Origin: Anaerolineales bacterium
Lineage (GTDB): Bacteria; Chloroflexota; Anaerolineae; Anaerolineales; Villigracilaceae
Reading direction: 5' to 3'
Assembly (NCBI GenBank): GCA_025966435.1
Contig: JAICRQ010000177.1
Span: 1-7,093, forward strand
Length of the DNA stretch: 7,093 bases
Shown here: in pieces, positions 1 to 5,403 of the stretch
How positions within the stretch are numbered: position 1 is the first letter of the stretch
How the letters are laid out: every line of letters starts with the position of its first letter
The notes under the pieces: model-generated
The model's database searches: none
What the model was told of the DNA's origin: nothing
The model's input: only the letters and a program-made list of their open reading frames with translations
Program-made: the position numbers and the translations under genes

Positions 1-195
1 GTGGAACTGAGCCCGGACGATGTGGAAGGTGTCCGTCACGGTCACCGCGTGAAAGCTGCTGAAGAAACTGAGTTAGGAAAGCGTGTGCGCGGCGTTAGCA
101 CACAGGGTGAACTGGTTGCGCTCATGGAAGCTGTTCAGGGAGAAGATGGTACCCTAGCCTGGCAGCCCAAGAAAGTGTTTTTCACGTCAGAATAA
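1..195 (+). CDS. truB: tRNA pseudouridine(55) synthase TruB, 3' end (partial)
   Basis: This is an open frame running in from the left edge and ending at TAA 193-195; only the last 64 codons are present. The residues resemble the C-terminal region of bacterial TruB: an ELSPDDVEGVRHGHRV stretch, then a GELVALMEAV strand-turn and a terminal WQPKKVF. TruB isomerises uridine 55 in the T-loop of tRNAs in the cytoplasm; its catalytic domain lies upstream of the window. The following gene is ribF, and truB-ribF is a very widespread gene order, which supports the call. The GTG at position 1 is almost certainly an internal valine codon, because the visible sequence matches the end of the protein rather than a start. 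The identity rests on a short C-terminal tail plus context, so it is good but not certain. Confidence 0.75.
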   Translation: MELSPDDVEGVRHGHRVKAAEETELGKRVRGVSTQGELVALMEAVQGEDGTLAWQPKKVFFTSE

Positions 196-254
196 ACTTG
201 GTAGTAGCCGCTTCGCGTCCGTCGCTTACTGGAACTGAAGCCATTACTACATTT

Positions 255-1178
255 ATGGGACATTACCACTCTCTCGATGAAGTAAACCTGGAAAATTCCT
301 GGTTGACCGTTGGTGTCTTCGATGGCGTGCATCGCGGTCACCAGCAAATCCTCAAGAAAATTACAGCAGGCGCTCATGTCAATGACGCGCCTGCTGTTGT
401 CTTAACATTCCATCCGCACCCTGTTTCCGTTTTGAGCGGGCGCGAGGTCAAATGTCTTACGCTCCCAGACGAACGAGCCGATTTGCTCGCGCAGCTGGGC
501 ATAGATGTTGTGATTACCGAGCGGTTCACGCGGGAGCTTTCCCAGGTGACTGCTTACGATTTCATGATCTGGCTGAAGCGCCAGCTTGGGCTCAAACACC
601 TGCTGATCGGTTATGACTTTGCCCTGGGCAAAGGACGAGAGGGCAATGCCGCGCGCTTAGCGGAGATCGGTTTGGAGCTCGGTTACAGCGTCGATGTGAT
701 CCCTGCATTCGGGGATGAGGGTGGCGTGATTTCCTCCACTGCGATCCGCAGGCTGATCGAAGCCGGGGATGTCGCCGAAGCGACGCGATTGCTGGGTCAC
801 CCGTATAGTCTGCACGGTCCCGTAATCCGCGGCGATGGGCGCGGCAGAACGATCAGCGTACCCACCGCAAATATTGCCTATCCCGGCGAGAAGATGATTC
901 CTGCAAAAGGAGTCTATGCGTGTTGGGCGTACCTGCAGGACAGGCAACATCTTGCGGCGATCAATATCGGGACCAACCCCACATTCACACCGGAGAAACA
1001 AACCCTGAACGTCGAAGCCTATCTACTCGATTTTGACGAAGAAATTTATGGAGAGGATTTGCGGCTCGACTTTGTTGCGCGATTGCGTGACGAATTAACG
1101 TTCGACTCGGTAGAAGAGCTGGTAAAGCAAATTTGGGCAGACGTGGAAGCCACGAGACAAATTTTACAGAAGACTTAA
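255..1178 (+). CDS. ribF: Bifunctional riboflavin kinase / FAD synthetase RibF
   Basis: RibF phosphorylates riboflavin to FMN and adenylates FMN to FAD in the cytoplasm. The ATG at 255 gives 307 residues, normal for the family. The N-terminal adenylyltransferase domain (about 1-165) shows GVFDGVHRGH at 20-29 with the nucleotidyl-transferase HxGH histidines H26 and H29, TFHPHP at 51-56, GYDFALGKGREGN at 119-131 and ISSTAIR at 159-165. The C-terminal kinase domain (about 180-305) shows GDGRGR at 193-198, the Mg-ATP-binding PTAN at 203-206, NIGTNPTF at 237-244 and the expected catalytic glutamate E254 in LNVEAYLLDF. The frame can be extended to a TTG at 198, but family members begin close to the ATG-encoded sequence (GHYHSLDEV), so 255 is preferred. 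No strong Shine-Dalgarno precedes either start. The gene follows truB by 59 bases and is probably cotranscribed with it. The residues before PTAN are SV rather than the usual GF. Confidence 0.93.
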   Translation: MGHYHSLDEVNLENSWLTVGVFDGVHRGHQQILKKITAGAHVNDAPAVVLTFHPHPVSVLSGREVKCLTLPDERADLLAQLGIDVVITERFTRELSQVTAYDFMIWLKRQLGLKHLLIGYDFALGKGREGNAARLAEIGLELGYSVDVIPAFGDEGGVISSTAIRRLIEAGDVAEATRLLGHPYSLHGPVIRGDGRGRTISVPTANIAYPGEKMIPAKGVYACWAYLQDRQHLAAINIGTNPTFTPEKQTLNVEAYLLDFDEEIYGEDLRLDFVARLRDELTFDSVEELVKQIWADVEATRQILQKT

Positions 1179-1230
1179 TGGACGAGTCTGCAACATGCGA
1201 GATGTTTTGTCATGAATAAGAAATGGAATA

Positions 1231-1262
1231 AATAGCGGCTGAGAAGCCGCTATTGTTTTATA
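1231..1262 (+). terminator. Intrinsic terminator of the truB-ribF unit
   Basis: A perfect 10-bp stem, AATAGCGGCT (1231-1240) with AGCCGCTATT (1245-1254), closes a GAGA loop and is followed by GTTTTATAA. It lies 52 bases after the ribF stop and separates ribF from the ThyX gene. Confidence 0.85.
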
Positions 1263-1264
1263 AT
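1259..1264 (+). promoter_or_regulatory. Candidate -10 box for the ThyX gene
   Basis: An exact TATAAT overlaps the tail of the ribF terminator and would start transcription near 1271, giving a leader of about 70 bases. The expected -35 position falls inside the terminator hairpin and does not resemble TTGACA, and there is no extended -10 TG. The ThyX gene needs its own promoter because a strong terminator precedes it. Some of the A/T run could simply belong to that terminator. Confidence 0.35.
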
Positions 1265-1283
1265 CTGCCCGACCTTTATAAGG

Positions 1284-1298
1284 CGGAATGGCATTCCG
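1284..1298 (+). promoter_or_regulatory. 15-bp palindrome in the ThyX leader, possible operator
   Basis: CGGAATG and CATTCCG are perfect inverted 7-mers around a single central G. The site lies between the candidate -10 box and the ThyX start codon, where a dimeric repressor could block transcription. With a one-base centre it is a poor RNA hairpin but a plausible DNA-binding site. No regulator is recognised, so this is a structural observation only. Confidence 0.35.
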
Positions 1299-1327
1299 TC
1301 CCACGCTCAGCCTTCCCAAGGCTTTCC

Positions 1328-1333
1328 AAGGAG
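1328..1333 (+). promoter_or_regulatory. Shine-Dalgarno AAGGAG of the ThyX gene
   Basis: AAGGAG sits 7 bases before the ATG at 1341 and fixes that start. A small hairpin, AGCCTT (1309-1314) with AAGGCT (1318-1323) around CCC, lies just upstream; its CCTT could alternatively pair with the AAGG of this site. Confidence 0.8.
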
Positions 1334-1340
1334 AATCCCC

Positions 1341-2759
1341 ATGCCTGAACGTGAAATTTACCTACTTTCCCCGCGCTCGCTTTCGCCTGAGACGATTGCG
1401 GTAGCTTTTGCGAAGACGTCTCGTTCCCCTGAATCGTTCCGTGCGATCGCCGCAGAACTCAGCGACGAAAAAACAGCGCAGTTTCATGAGAAATGGGTAG
1501 TGGGATACGGTCATGCTTCGGTCGCGGAACATGCCGTGTTACATATTGCGTTCGAGAATGTTTCGCGTCTTGCCATTGAGAGCATTGAAGGCAACCGGCT
1601 TGCCTCGTATACCGAGAAATCAACACGTTACCAAAAATGGGGGAGCGATGATTTTACAGTCCCGCCTGAGCTTGACGGACATCCTCTTTACGATGAATAT
1701 GTGGAAACGGTCTGTTTCCTGTTTAGAACCTATGCCGATTCGTTAGAACCTGTCCGGAGTCTGATCCTTGAGCGTTTCCCACGTCGCGAGAATGAGAAAG
1801 AAGAAGCCTGGGACCGGCGCATCCGTTCGAAGTATGTGGATGTGTGCCGATTCCTTCTGCCTGCCGCATCGCTGGCAAATGTGGGCATGACGGCGAACGC
1901 ACGCGTCCTCGAAAACACAATCCGTAAGATGCTCTCGCATGAATTGGCAGAAGTGCGGCAGATCGGAGAGAAGATCAAGGAAGTGGCATTAGGGGAGACA
2001 CCGACACTGGTGAAGTATGCGGATGCAGTGCCGTATTTGGTAGAAACATGCAGAGAGATTGGAGGATTAGACGCCTCGCGTAGAGATTGGGGTGCTACTG
2101 ACCAGGATTGGTGTCGTCTGATTGATCATGACAGGAATGGAGAAAATAAAGTCTTTGCTGCAGCCTTGTATCGCTTTGGCGAAATGAGTTATACCCAAGC
2201 CTTGAATTACATTGAATCACTTGATGAAGAACAGAAAACAAACCTGGCTGCGTCTTTGTTAGGAGGCTTAGGCAAATATGATGTTCCTCTGCGCGAGTTG
2301 GAATATTCCTCCTATACATTTGACCTGATCATGGATCAGGGTGCCTATGCTGAATTCAAACGTCACCGCATGATGACGCAGACGCCACAACGGCTAACGA
2401 CACGGCTCGGGTATTCCACGCCAAGTCTCATTACTGAGGCCGGGTTCGAGTCCCAATATGAGGCGGCCATGGAGTCCGCCGCGACGCTGTATGAAAAGCT
2501 TCATGAAGAGAACCCAGATGTTGCACAATACGTTGTGCCCAATGGGTTCAACCGCCGTGTTCTGGCTCAATTCAATCTGCGAGAAGCCTATGCATTTTGT
2601 CAGTTACGCTCTGCTGCAAATGCGCATTTCTCGATCCGCCGCGTCGCACAACGGATTTATGAGGAAATGGCGCGGGTCCATCCACTGTTGACGAAATACA
2701 TGAAATTACATGATGAGACCTGGCAAGGCGTGGAAGAAGGTTATTTTACAAAAGTGTAA
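1341..2759 (+). CDS. Double-length FAD-dependent thymidylate synthase (ThyX) family protein
   Basis: ThyX methylates dUMP to dTMP using methylenetetrahydrofolate, FAD and NADPH. Typical ThyX is about 220-250 residues; this protein has 472 and reads as two ThyX-like halves. Half 1 (about 1-215) has GHASVAEH at 57-64, VSR at 74-76, then R86 and the SxxExSxRY-like stretch S89-E92-S94-R96-Y97, followed by LP 173-174, NAR 186-188 and R206. The family RHR is G84-N85-R86 here. Half 2 (about 310-460) has an intact RHR at 341-343, but the following residues (MMTQTPQ) do not keep SxNExSxRY. It continues with VP 399-400, NLRE 412-415, LR 422-423 and IR 432-433. A less recognisable segment of about 90 residues joins them. 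The strong Shine-Dalgarno fixes the ATG. The gene stands alone between two terminators. Family membership is well supported; whether it makes dTMP is inferred, so I give no gene symbol. Confidence 0.85.
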   Translation: MPEREIYLLSPRSLSPETIAVAFAKTSRSPESFRAIAAELSDEKTAQFHEKWVVGYGHASVAEHAVLHIAFENVSRLAIESIEGNRLASYTEKSTRYQKWGSDDFTVPPELDGHPLYDEYVETVCFLFRTYADSLEPVRSLILERFPRRENEKEEAWDRRIRSKYVDVCRFLLPAASLANVGMTANARVLENTIRKMLSHELAEVRQIGEKIKEVALGETPTLVKYADAVPYLVETCREIGGLDASRRDWGATDQDWCRLIDHDRNGENKVFAAALYRFGEMSYTQALNYIESLDEEQKTNLAASLLGGLGKYDVPLRELEYSSYTFDLIMDQGAYAEFKRHRMMTQTPQRLTTRLGYSTPSLITEAGFESQYEAAMESAATLYEKLHEENPDVAQYVVPNGFNRRVLAQFNLREAYAFCQLRSAANAHFSIRRVAQRIYEEMARVHPLLTKYMKLHDETWQGVEEGYFTKV

Positions 2760-2790
2760 AACCGCCAGGGGGACTCAAAGAAAACAATCT

Positions 2791-2831
2791 AAAAAGTTGG
2801 CGGCAGACCTATCGTCTGCCGCCAACTTTTT
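2791..2831. terminator. Bidirectional intrinsic terminator between convergent genes
   Basis: A perfect 18-bp inverted repeat, AAAAAGTTGGCGGCAGAC (2791-2808) and GTCTGCCGCCAACTTTTT (2814-2831), encloses a CTATC loop. The GC-rich core is flanked by an A-run on the left and a T-run on the right, so transcripts from either strand end in a hairpin plus U-tract. It lies 31 bases after the ThyX stop and 3 bases beyond the stop of the minus-strand peptidase gene, and serves both. Confidence 0.93.
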
Positions 2832-2834
2832 CAT

Positions 2835-4025
2835 TCAGCCTTTTATGAATATGAGCTCTCGCTGTGGTTCGCCGATGTATTCTGCCCCGTTTTCGGTCAT
2901 GATAACATCCTCTTCGAGAGCGACATAGCCGTAATTTGGCACAGCCAGGCCGGGTTCGATAGTAAAGACCTGCCCTACTTCCAATTCGAGTTTTGGATCG
3001 TCACCGTACTTTTCCCACAACGGACCCAGCAGCGCACCGCCATCGTGCGCCACGCGACCCAGCTGGTGACCGAGCGCATGCTGGTATTCTGGATAGCCCG
3101 CATCCACCAGGATCTCGCGGGCAATCACGTCAATGGAATTACCAATCGAACCGGGCTTCATGGCTTCGCGTGACTTTTCGATGGCGGTGCGAATAGTGAT
3201 GAAGCCGCGCTGCACTTCCGGGGGAGCTTCCGTTTCCCCATCGCGCAATACATAGACGAGACGTTGAATGTCGGAACAATAATCCTTGTATTTCACGCCG
3301 AAATCGAAGTGGATGATGTGTCCGGGCTCGACCTTGATGTCTGTGGGCCCATTATGTCCAACGGGTGAGTTCGGTCCGCTGTTAACGGCGGGACAATTCT
3401 CCGCAGGCCAGGCGAGACCTACACTGTACTCCTGTGCGAGCCGGTGCATGTATTCGCCGATCTGAATTTCGGTCATGCCCACTTTGATGAAGTCGAAGGT
3501 TTTCTTATAAATTTCATCTGTGATTTCAACAGCTTTGCGGATGCGCTCCAGTTCCTCCTGTGTTTTTCGTCCGCGCATGGCGTTGATGATCGGTTCGGCG
3601 CTGACAAGCCGGTCTGCGTAAGGCGTGTCTTTCAGGTAATCGCACAAGATTTCGTACATGGCGTGAGTCAACCCGTCGGCGTGGACGTTGTTTCTTGAGG
3701 TGTTCACTGCGATCTGGTTCGGGTCGAGGCGCGTGATGGTGTCCCGCAGAGGTCCACTTACGGCGGTGTCATAGCCGATAAGGGTGTCGAACACATTTGT
3801 TCTCGAAAGAGCATCTTTTTCGAGATTGCCAACGATGGCAATCTTCTCTCCGTTGCGTGTCAGGATCAGGGCAGACGGCCAGGTCAGGTCATTCGGACCG
3901 ATCAGAAAATCCAGCATCGGGTCGCGCACACCGCTCGTCTCACGGACAAAGGTCAGCCAAAGGTCGGTCTGCTGCTCCTTGAGAATTTCAATTGCCTGAT
4001 TTACTTTTTCCTGCATGAGAGTCAT
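2835..4025 (-). CDS. M24-family metallopeptidase, Xaa-Pro aminopeptidase-like
   Basis: Predicted cytoplasmic two-metal peptidase of the pita-bread fold (M24B); such enzymes remove the N-terminal residue before proline or cleave Xaa-Pro dipeptides. The N-terminal third (about 1-150) is the creatinase/prolidase-type accessory domain and the catalytic domain is about 155-396. All five expected metal ligands are visible: D241 in HFDFG, D252 in SDIQR, H320 in LGHQLG, E357 in TIEPGL and E371 in ALEED. The usual second-shell histidines are H224, H316 and H327. The length of 396 fits bacterial members. The ATG at 4025 overlaps the transporter stop in an ATGA junction, with AAGGAGG four bases upstream; an in-frame ATG at 4016 is possible but would be 13 bases from that site. 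No signal peptide is seen. Pairing with a transporter suggests hydrolysis of an imported compound. Exact substrate (Xaa-Pro peptide, dipeptide or a creatine-like amide) cannot be read from the sequence. Confidence 0.9.
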   Translation of the reverse strand: MTLMQEKVNQAIEILKEQQTDLWLTFVRETSGVRDPMLDFLIGPNDLTWPSALILTRNGEKIAIVGNLEKDALSRTNVFDTLIGYDTAVSGPLRDTITRLDPNQIAVNTSRNNVHADGLTHAMYEILCDYLKDTPYADRLVSAEPIINAMRGRKTQEELERIRKAVEITDEIYKKTFDFIKVGMTEIQIGEYMHRLAQEYSVGLAWPAENCPAVNSGPNSPVGHNGPTDIKVEPGHIIHFDFGVKYKDYCSDIQRLVYVLRDGETEAPPEVQRGFITIRTAIEKSREAMKPGSIGNSIDVIAREILVDAGYPEYQHALGHQLGRVAHDGGALLGPLWEKYGDDPKLELEVGQVFTIEPGLAVPNYGYVALEEDVIMTENGAEYIGEPQRELIFIKG

Positions 4026-5317
4026 AAAGCCTCCTTCTGTAAGGTGGGTTGCGAGAATCGTTTCATCTTACGGGGTTCCTTTACGAGAAAGACCAGAATT
4101 ACCACCATCATGACAGACAGGACTGTAGACCATCCAAATGTGGTGACGAACCCCTGAGTATCTGCGATCCAGCCGCCGATAAGTGGTGCAACGATCGTTG
4201 CAGGAGCCGTAAGTGTCTGCACAATACCAATATAAAAGGGGCGCTCACTTTCACCGCTGAAGTCCACGGTCATTGTCATCCCGATTGTCCAGATGGCAAC
4301 GTTTGCAAAGCCGGTCAGCACAAAGATGGGGAAGAACCAGGCAAGCGACGGAGCAAACCATGCCAGCAGCGAGCTCAACAGCGCAGACACTGCGCCGACG
4401 ATCAACATCAGGCGATGCCCCACCCGGTCTCCGAGCCAGCCCATACTGGCGTTGGCGATGGTTTGTGCAACCGTCAGGGTGGCAGTGAGATAACCAGCTG
4501 TGACAGCGTCCATTTGAAAGCGGCGTAGTGCATAGACGATGTAGAACGCAAAGCCCATGGTCGCAAACTGGGAGAGGACACGTGCCGTGAGGAACCAGTT
4601 GAAGTTTCGATCGCGTTGTAGAATTTGCCCGATGCCATGCCAGAAGGGAGGCGGGTTTTCTTCAATGACTTTATCGTAATCGGCAGGTTCACGTGTTGAT
4701 GCAAGGGCGACCCACGAAAAGGTAAAGAAAAAACAGGCGATCAGAAAACAAGTGACGAAATCGAATGGCGAGTCGAACGCGTTCAGAAGGTATCCGGCTG
4801 CCACAGCGGCGGCGCTGATCATAAGATTTGCCACGGCTGCCTGTGTGCCAAAGAAGGTGCCGCGTGATTCCGGCGGCATAATCTTCGAGATCATGCTGGT
4901 CCACGGGTTGGCGGCGAAGCCGCCTCCCAGACCCTGCCAAGTGAGCAGAAGGAAGGTAAGGACCAACCCAGCTTGCAGACCTATTTTCGGCAGTAACAGT
5001 GCAACGAGAACCAACCCTAAAAATGGGACGCGTTCATGGATACTCATCACCAGCACGGTCCGTTTGTAGCGGCGCTGCCGCGAAGTGTGGTGAGCCGTGA
5101 ACAATTGAGGGAGCAGCCAGCCTGCGGCATGGATAGCAGGCACAAGCCCAATGAGTGTAGCGGAGTCCGTCATGGAAGCGACAAAGAGCGGCAGGATCGT
5201 CCCGAACGATGCGAAGCCAACTGCCACGCCAAAAAGACCGCCATCCAGCAGATTGACGGTAACGTTATAGCGTAAATGTTTACGGGTGAATTGTTCGACT
5301 CTGGTAAGGGGAAGCAT
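4022..5317 (-). CDS. Major facilitator superfamily (MFS) transporter
   Basis: A 431-residue polytopic inner-membrane protein consistent with 12 membrane helices, roughly at 25-47, 54-74, 95-110, 115-135, 157-180, 184-206, 240-264, 272-290, 302-321, 326-346, 362-384 and 393-413. The loop between helices 8 and 9 carries an MFS motif A-like sequence, GWLGDRVGHR at 293-302. A hydrophilic central loop at about 207-238 separates the two six-helix halves, as usual for the superfamily. The ATG at 5317 is chosen because an in-frame TAG lies four codons upstream (5327-5329). There is no convincing Shine-Dalgarno before it. The gene is first in a two-gene unit with the M24 peptidase, overlapping it by four bases. 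Substrate and direction of transport are unknown; the peptidase partner hints at a peptide, amino-acid or drug-like substrate, but this is inference. Confidence 0.88.
   Translation of the reverse strand: MLPLTRVEQFTRKHLRYNVTVNLLDGGLFGVAVGFASFGTILPLFVASMTDSATLIGLVPAIHAAGWLLPQLFTAHHTSRQRRYKRTVLVMSIHERVPFLGLVLVALLLPKIGLQAGLVLTFLLLTWQGLGGGFAANPWTSMISKIMPPESRGTFFGTQAAVANLMISAAAVAAGYLLNAFDSPFDFVTCFLIACFFFTFSWVALASTREPADYDKVIEENPPPFWHGIGQILQRDRNFNWFLTARVLSQFATMGFAFYIVYALRRFQMDAVTAGYLTATLTVAQTIANASMGWLGDRVGHRLMLIVGAVSALLSSLLAWFAPSLAWFFPIFVLTGFANVAIWTIGMTMTVDFSGESERPFYIGIVQTLTAPATIVAPLIGGWIADTQGFVTTFGWSTVLSVMMVVILVFLVKEPRKMKRFSQPTLQKEAL
4030..4036 (-). promoter_or_regulatory. Shine-Dalgarno for the peptidase gene, inside the transporter gene
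   Basis: On the minus strand this reads AAGGAGG and ends four bases before the ATG at 4025. It lies within the last codons of the transporter gene (Lys-Glu-Ala-Leu-stop). With the 4-base stop/start overlap, it points to coupled translation of the two proteins. Confidence 0.8.
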
Positions 5318-5323
5318 GGGGCA

Positions 5324-5329
5324 ATTCTA
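5324..5329 (-). promoter_or_regulatory. Candidate -10 box for a leaderless MFS-peptidase transcript
   Basis: On the minus strand this reads TAGAAT, five of six matches to TATAAT, ending six bases before the ATG at 5317. Transcription from it would begin at or beside the start codon. Only 37 bases separate the ATG from the upstream gene's terminator hairpin, and no Shine-Dalgarno is present, both consistent with a leaderless start. No clear -35 is seen at 16-18 bases. Confidence 0.4.
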
Positions 5330-5354
5330 CCTGATGCAATATCCGAAAGATAGC

Positions 5355-5385
5355 AAAAAGCCCGGGTTGTTATTACCCGGGCTTT
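5355..5385 (-). terminator. Intrinsic terminator of the flotillin gene
   Basis: On the minus strand, an 11-bp perfect stem AAAGCCCGGGT (5385-5375) with ACCCGGGCTTT (5367-5357) encloses a 7-base loop and runs into a T-tract at 5359-5355. It begins 18 bases after the flotillin stop and so ends that transcript before the MFS gene. A short TTT follows on the plus strand, but no plus-strand gene reads towards it. Confidence 0.88.
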
Positions 5386-5403
5386 CAAGTCAGAGCTTAT
5401 CGA

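Noticed and set aside
201..250. GTAGTA...TACTAC inverted repeat between truB and ribF
   Set aside because: Only 6 bp of A/T-rich pairing across a 38-base loop; too weak to call a regulatory structure or an FMN riboswitch, and no conserved FMN-element sequence is present.
198..254. N-terminal extension of RibF from a TTG codon at 198
   Set aside because: The extra 19 residues do not resemble RibF N-termini, and the ATG at 255 gives the expected family start. It cannot be fully excluded, because neither start has a good Shine-Dalgarno.
1192..1206. Small AACAT...ATGTT hairpin just after ribF
   Set aside because: A 5-bp A/T-rich stem is within chance expectation and the real terminator lies 25 bases further on.
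1513..1746. 77-codon open frame inside the ThyX gene
   Set aside because: Out-of-frame shadow with no ribosome-binding site; the ThyX frame contains the conserved motifs across this stretch.
4049..4528. 159-codon plus-strand open frame opposite the MFS gene
   Set aside because: It lies wholly antisense to a well-supported membrane protein gene, has a Cys/His/Gln-rich random-looking composition and no ribosome-binding site; it is a shadow of the MFS reading frame.
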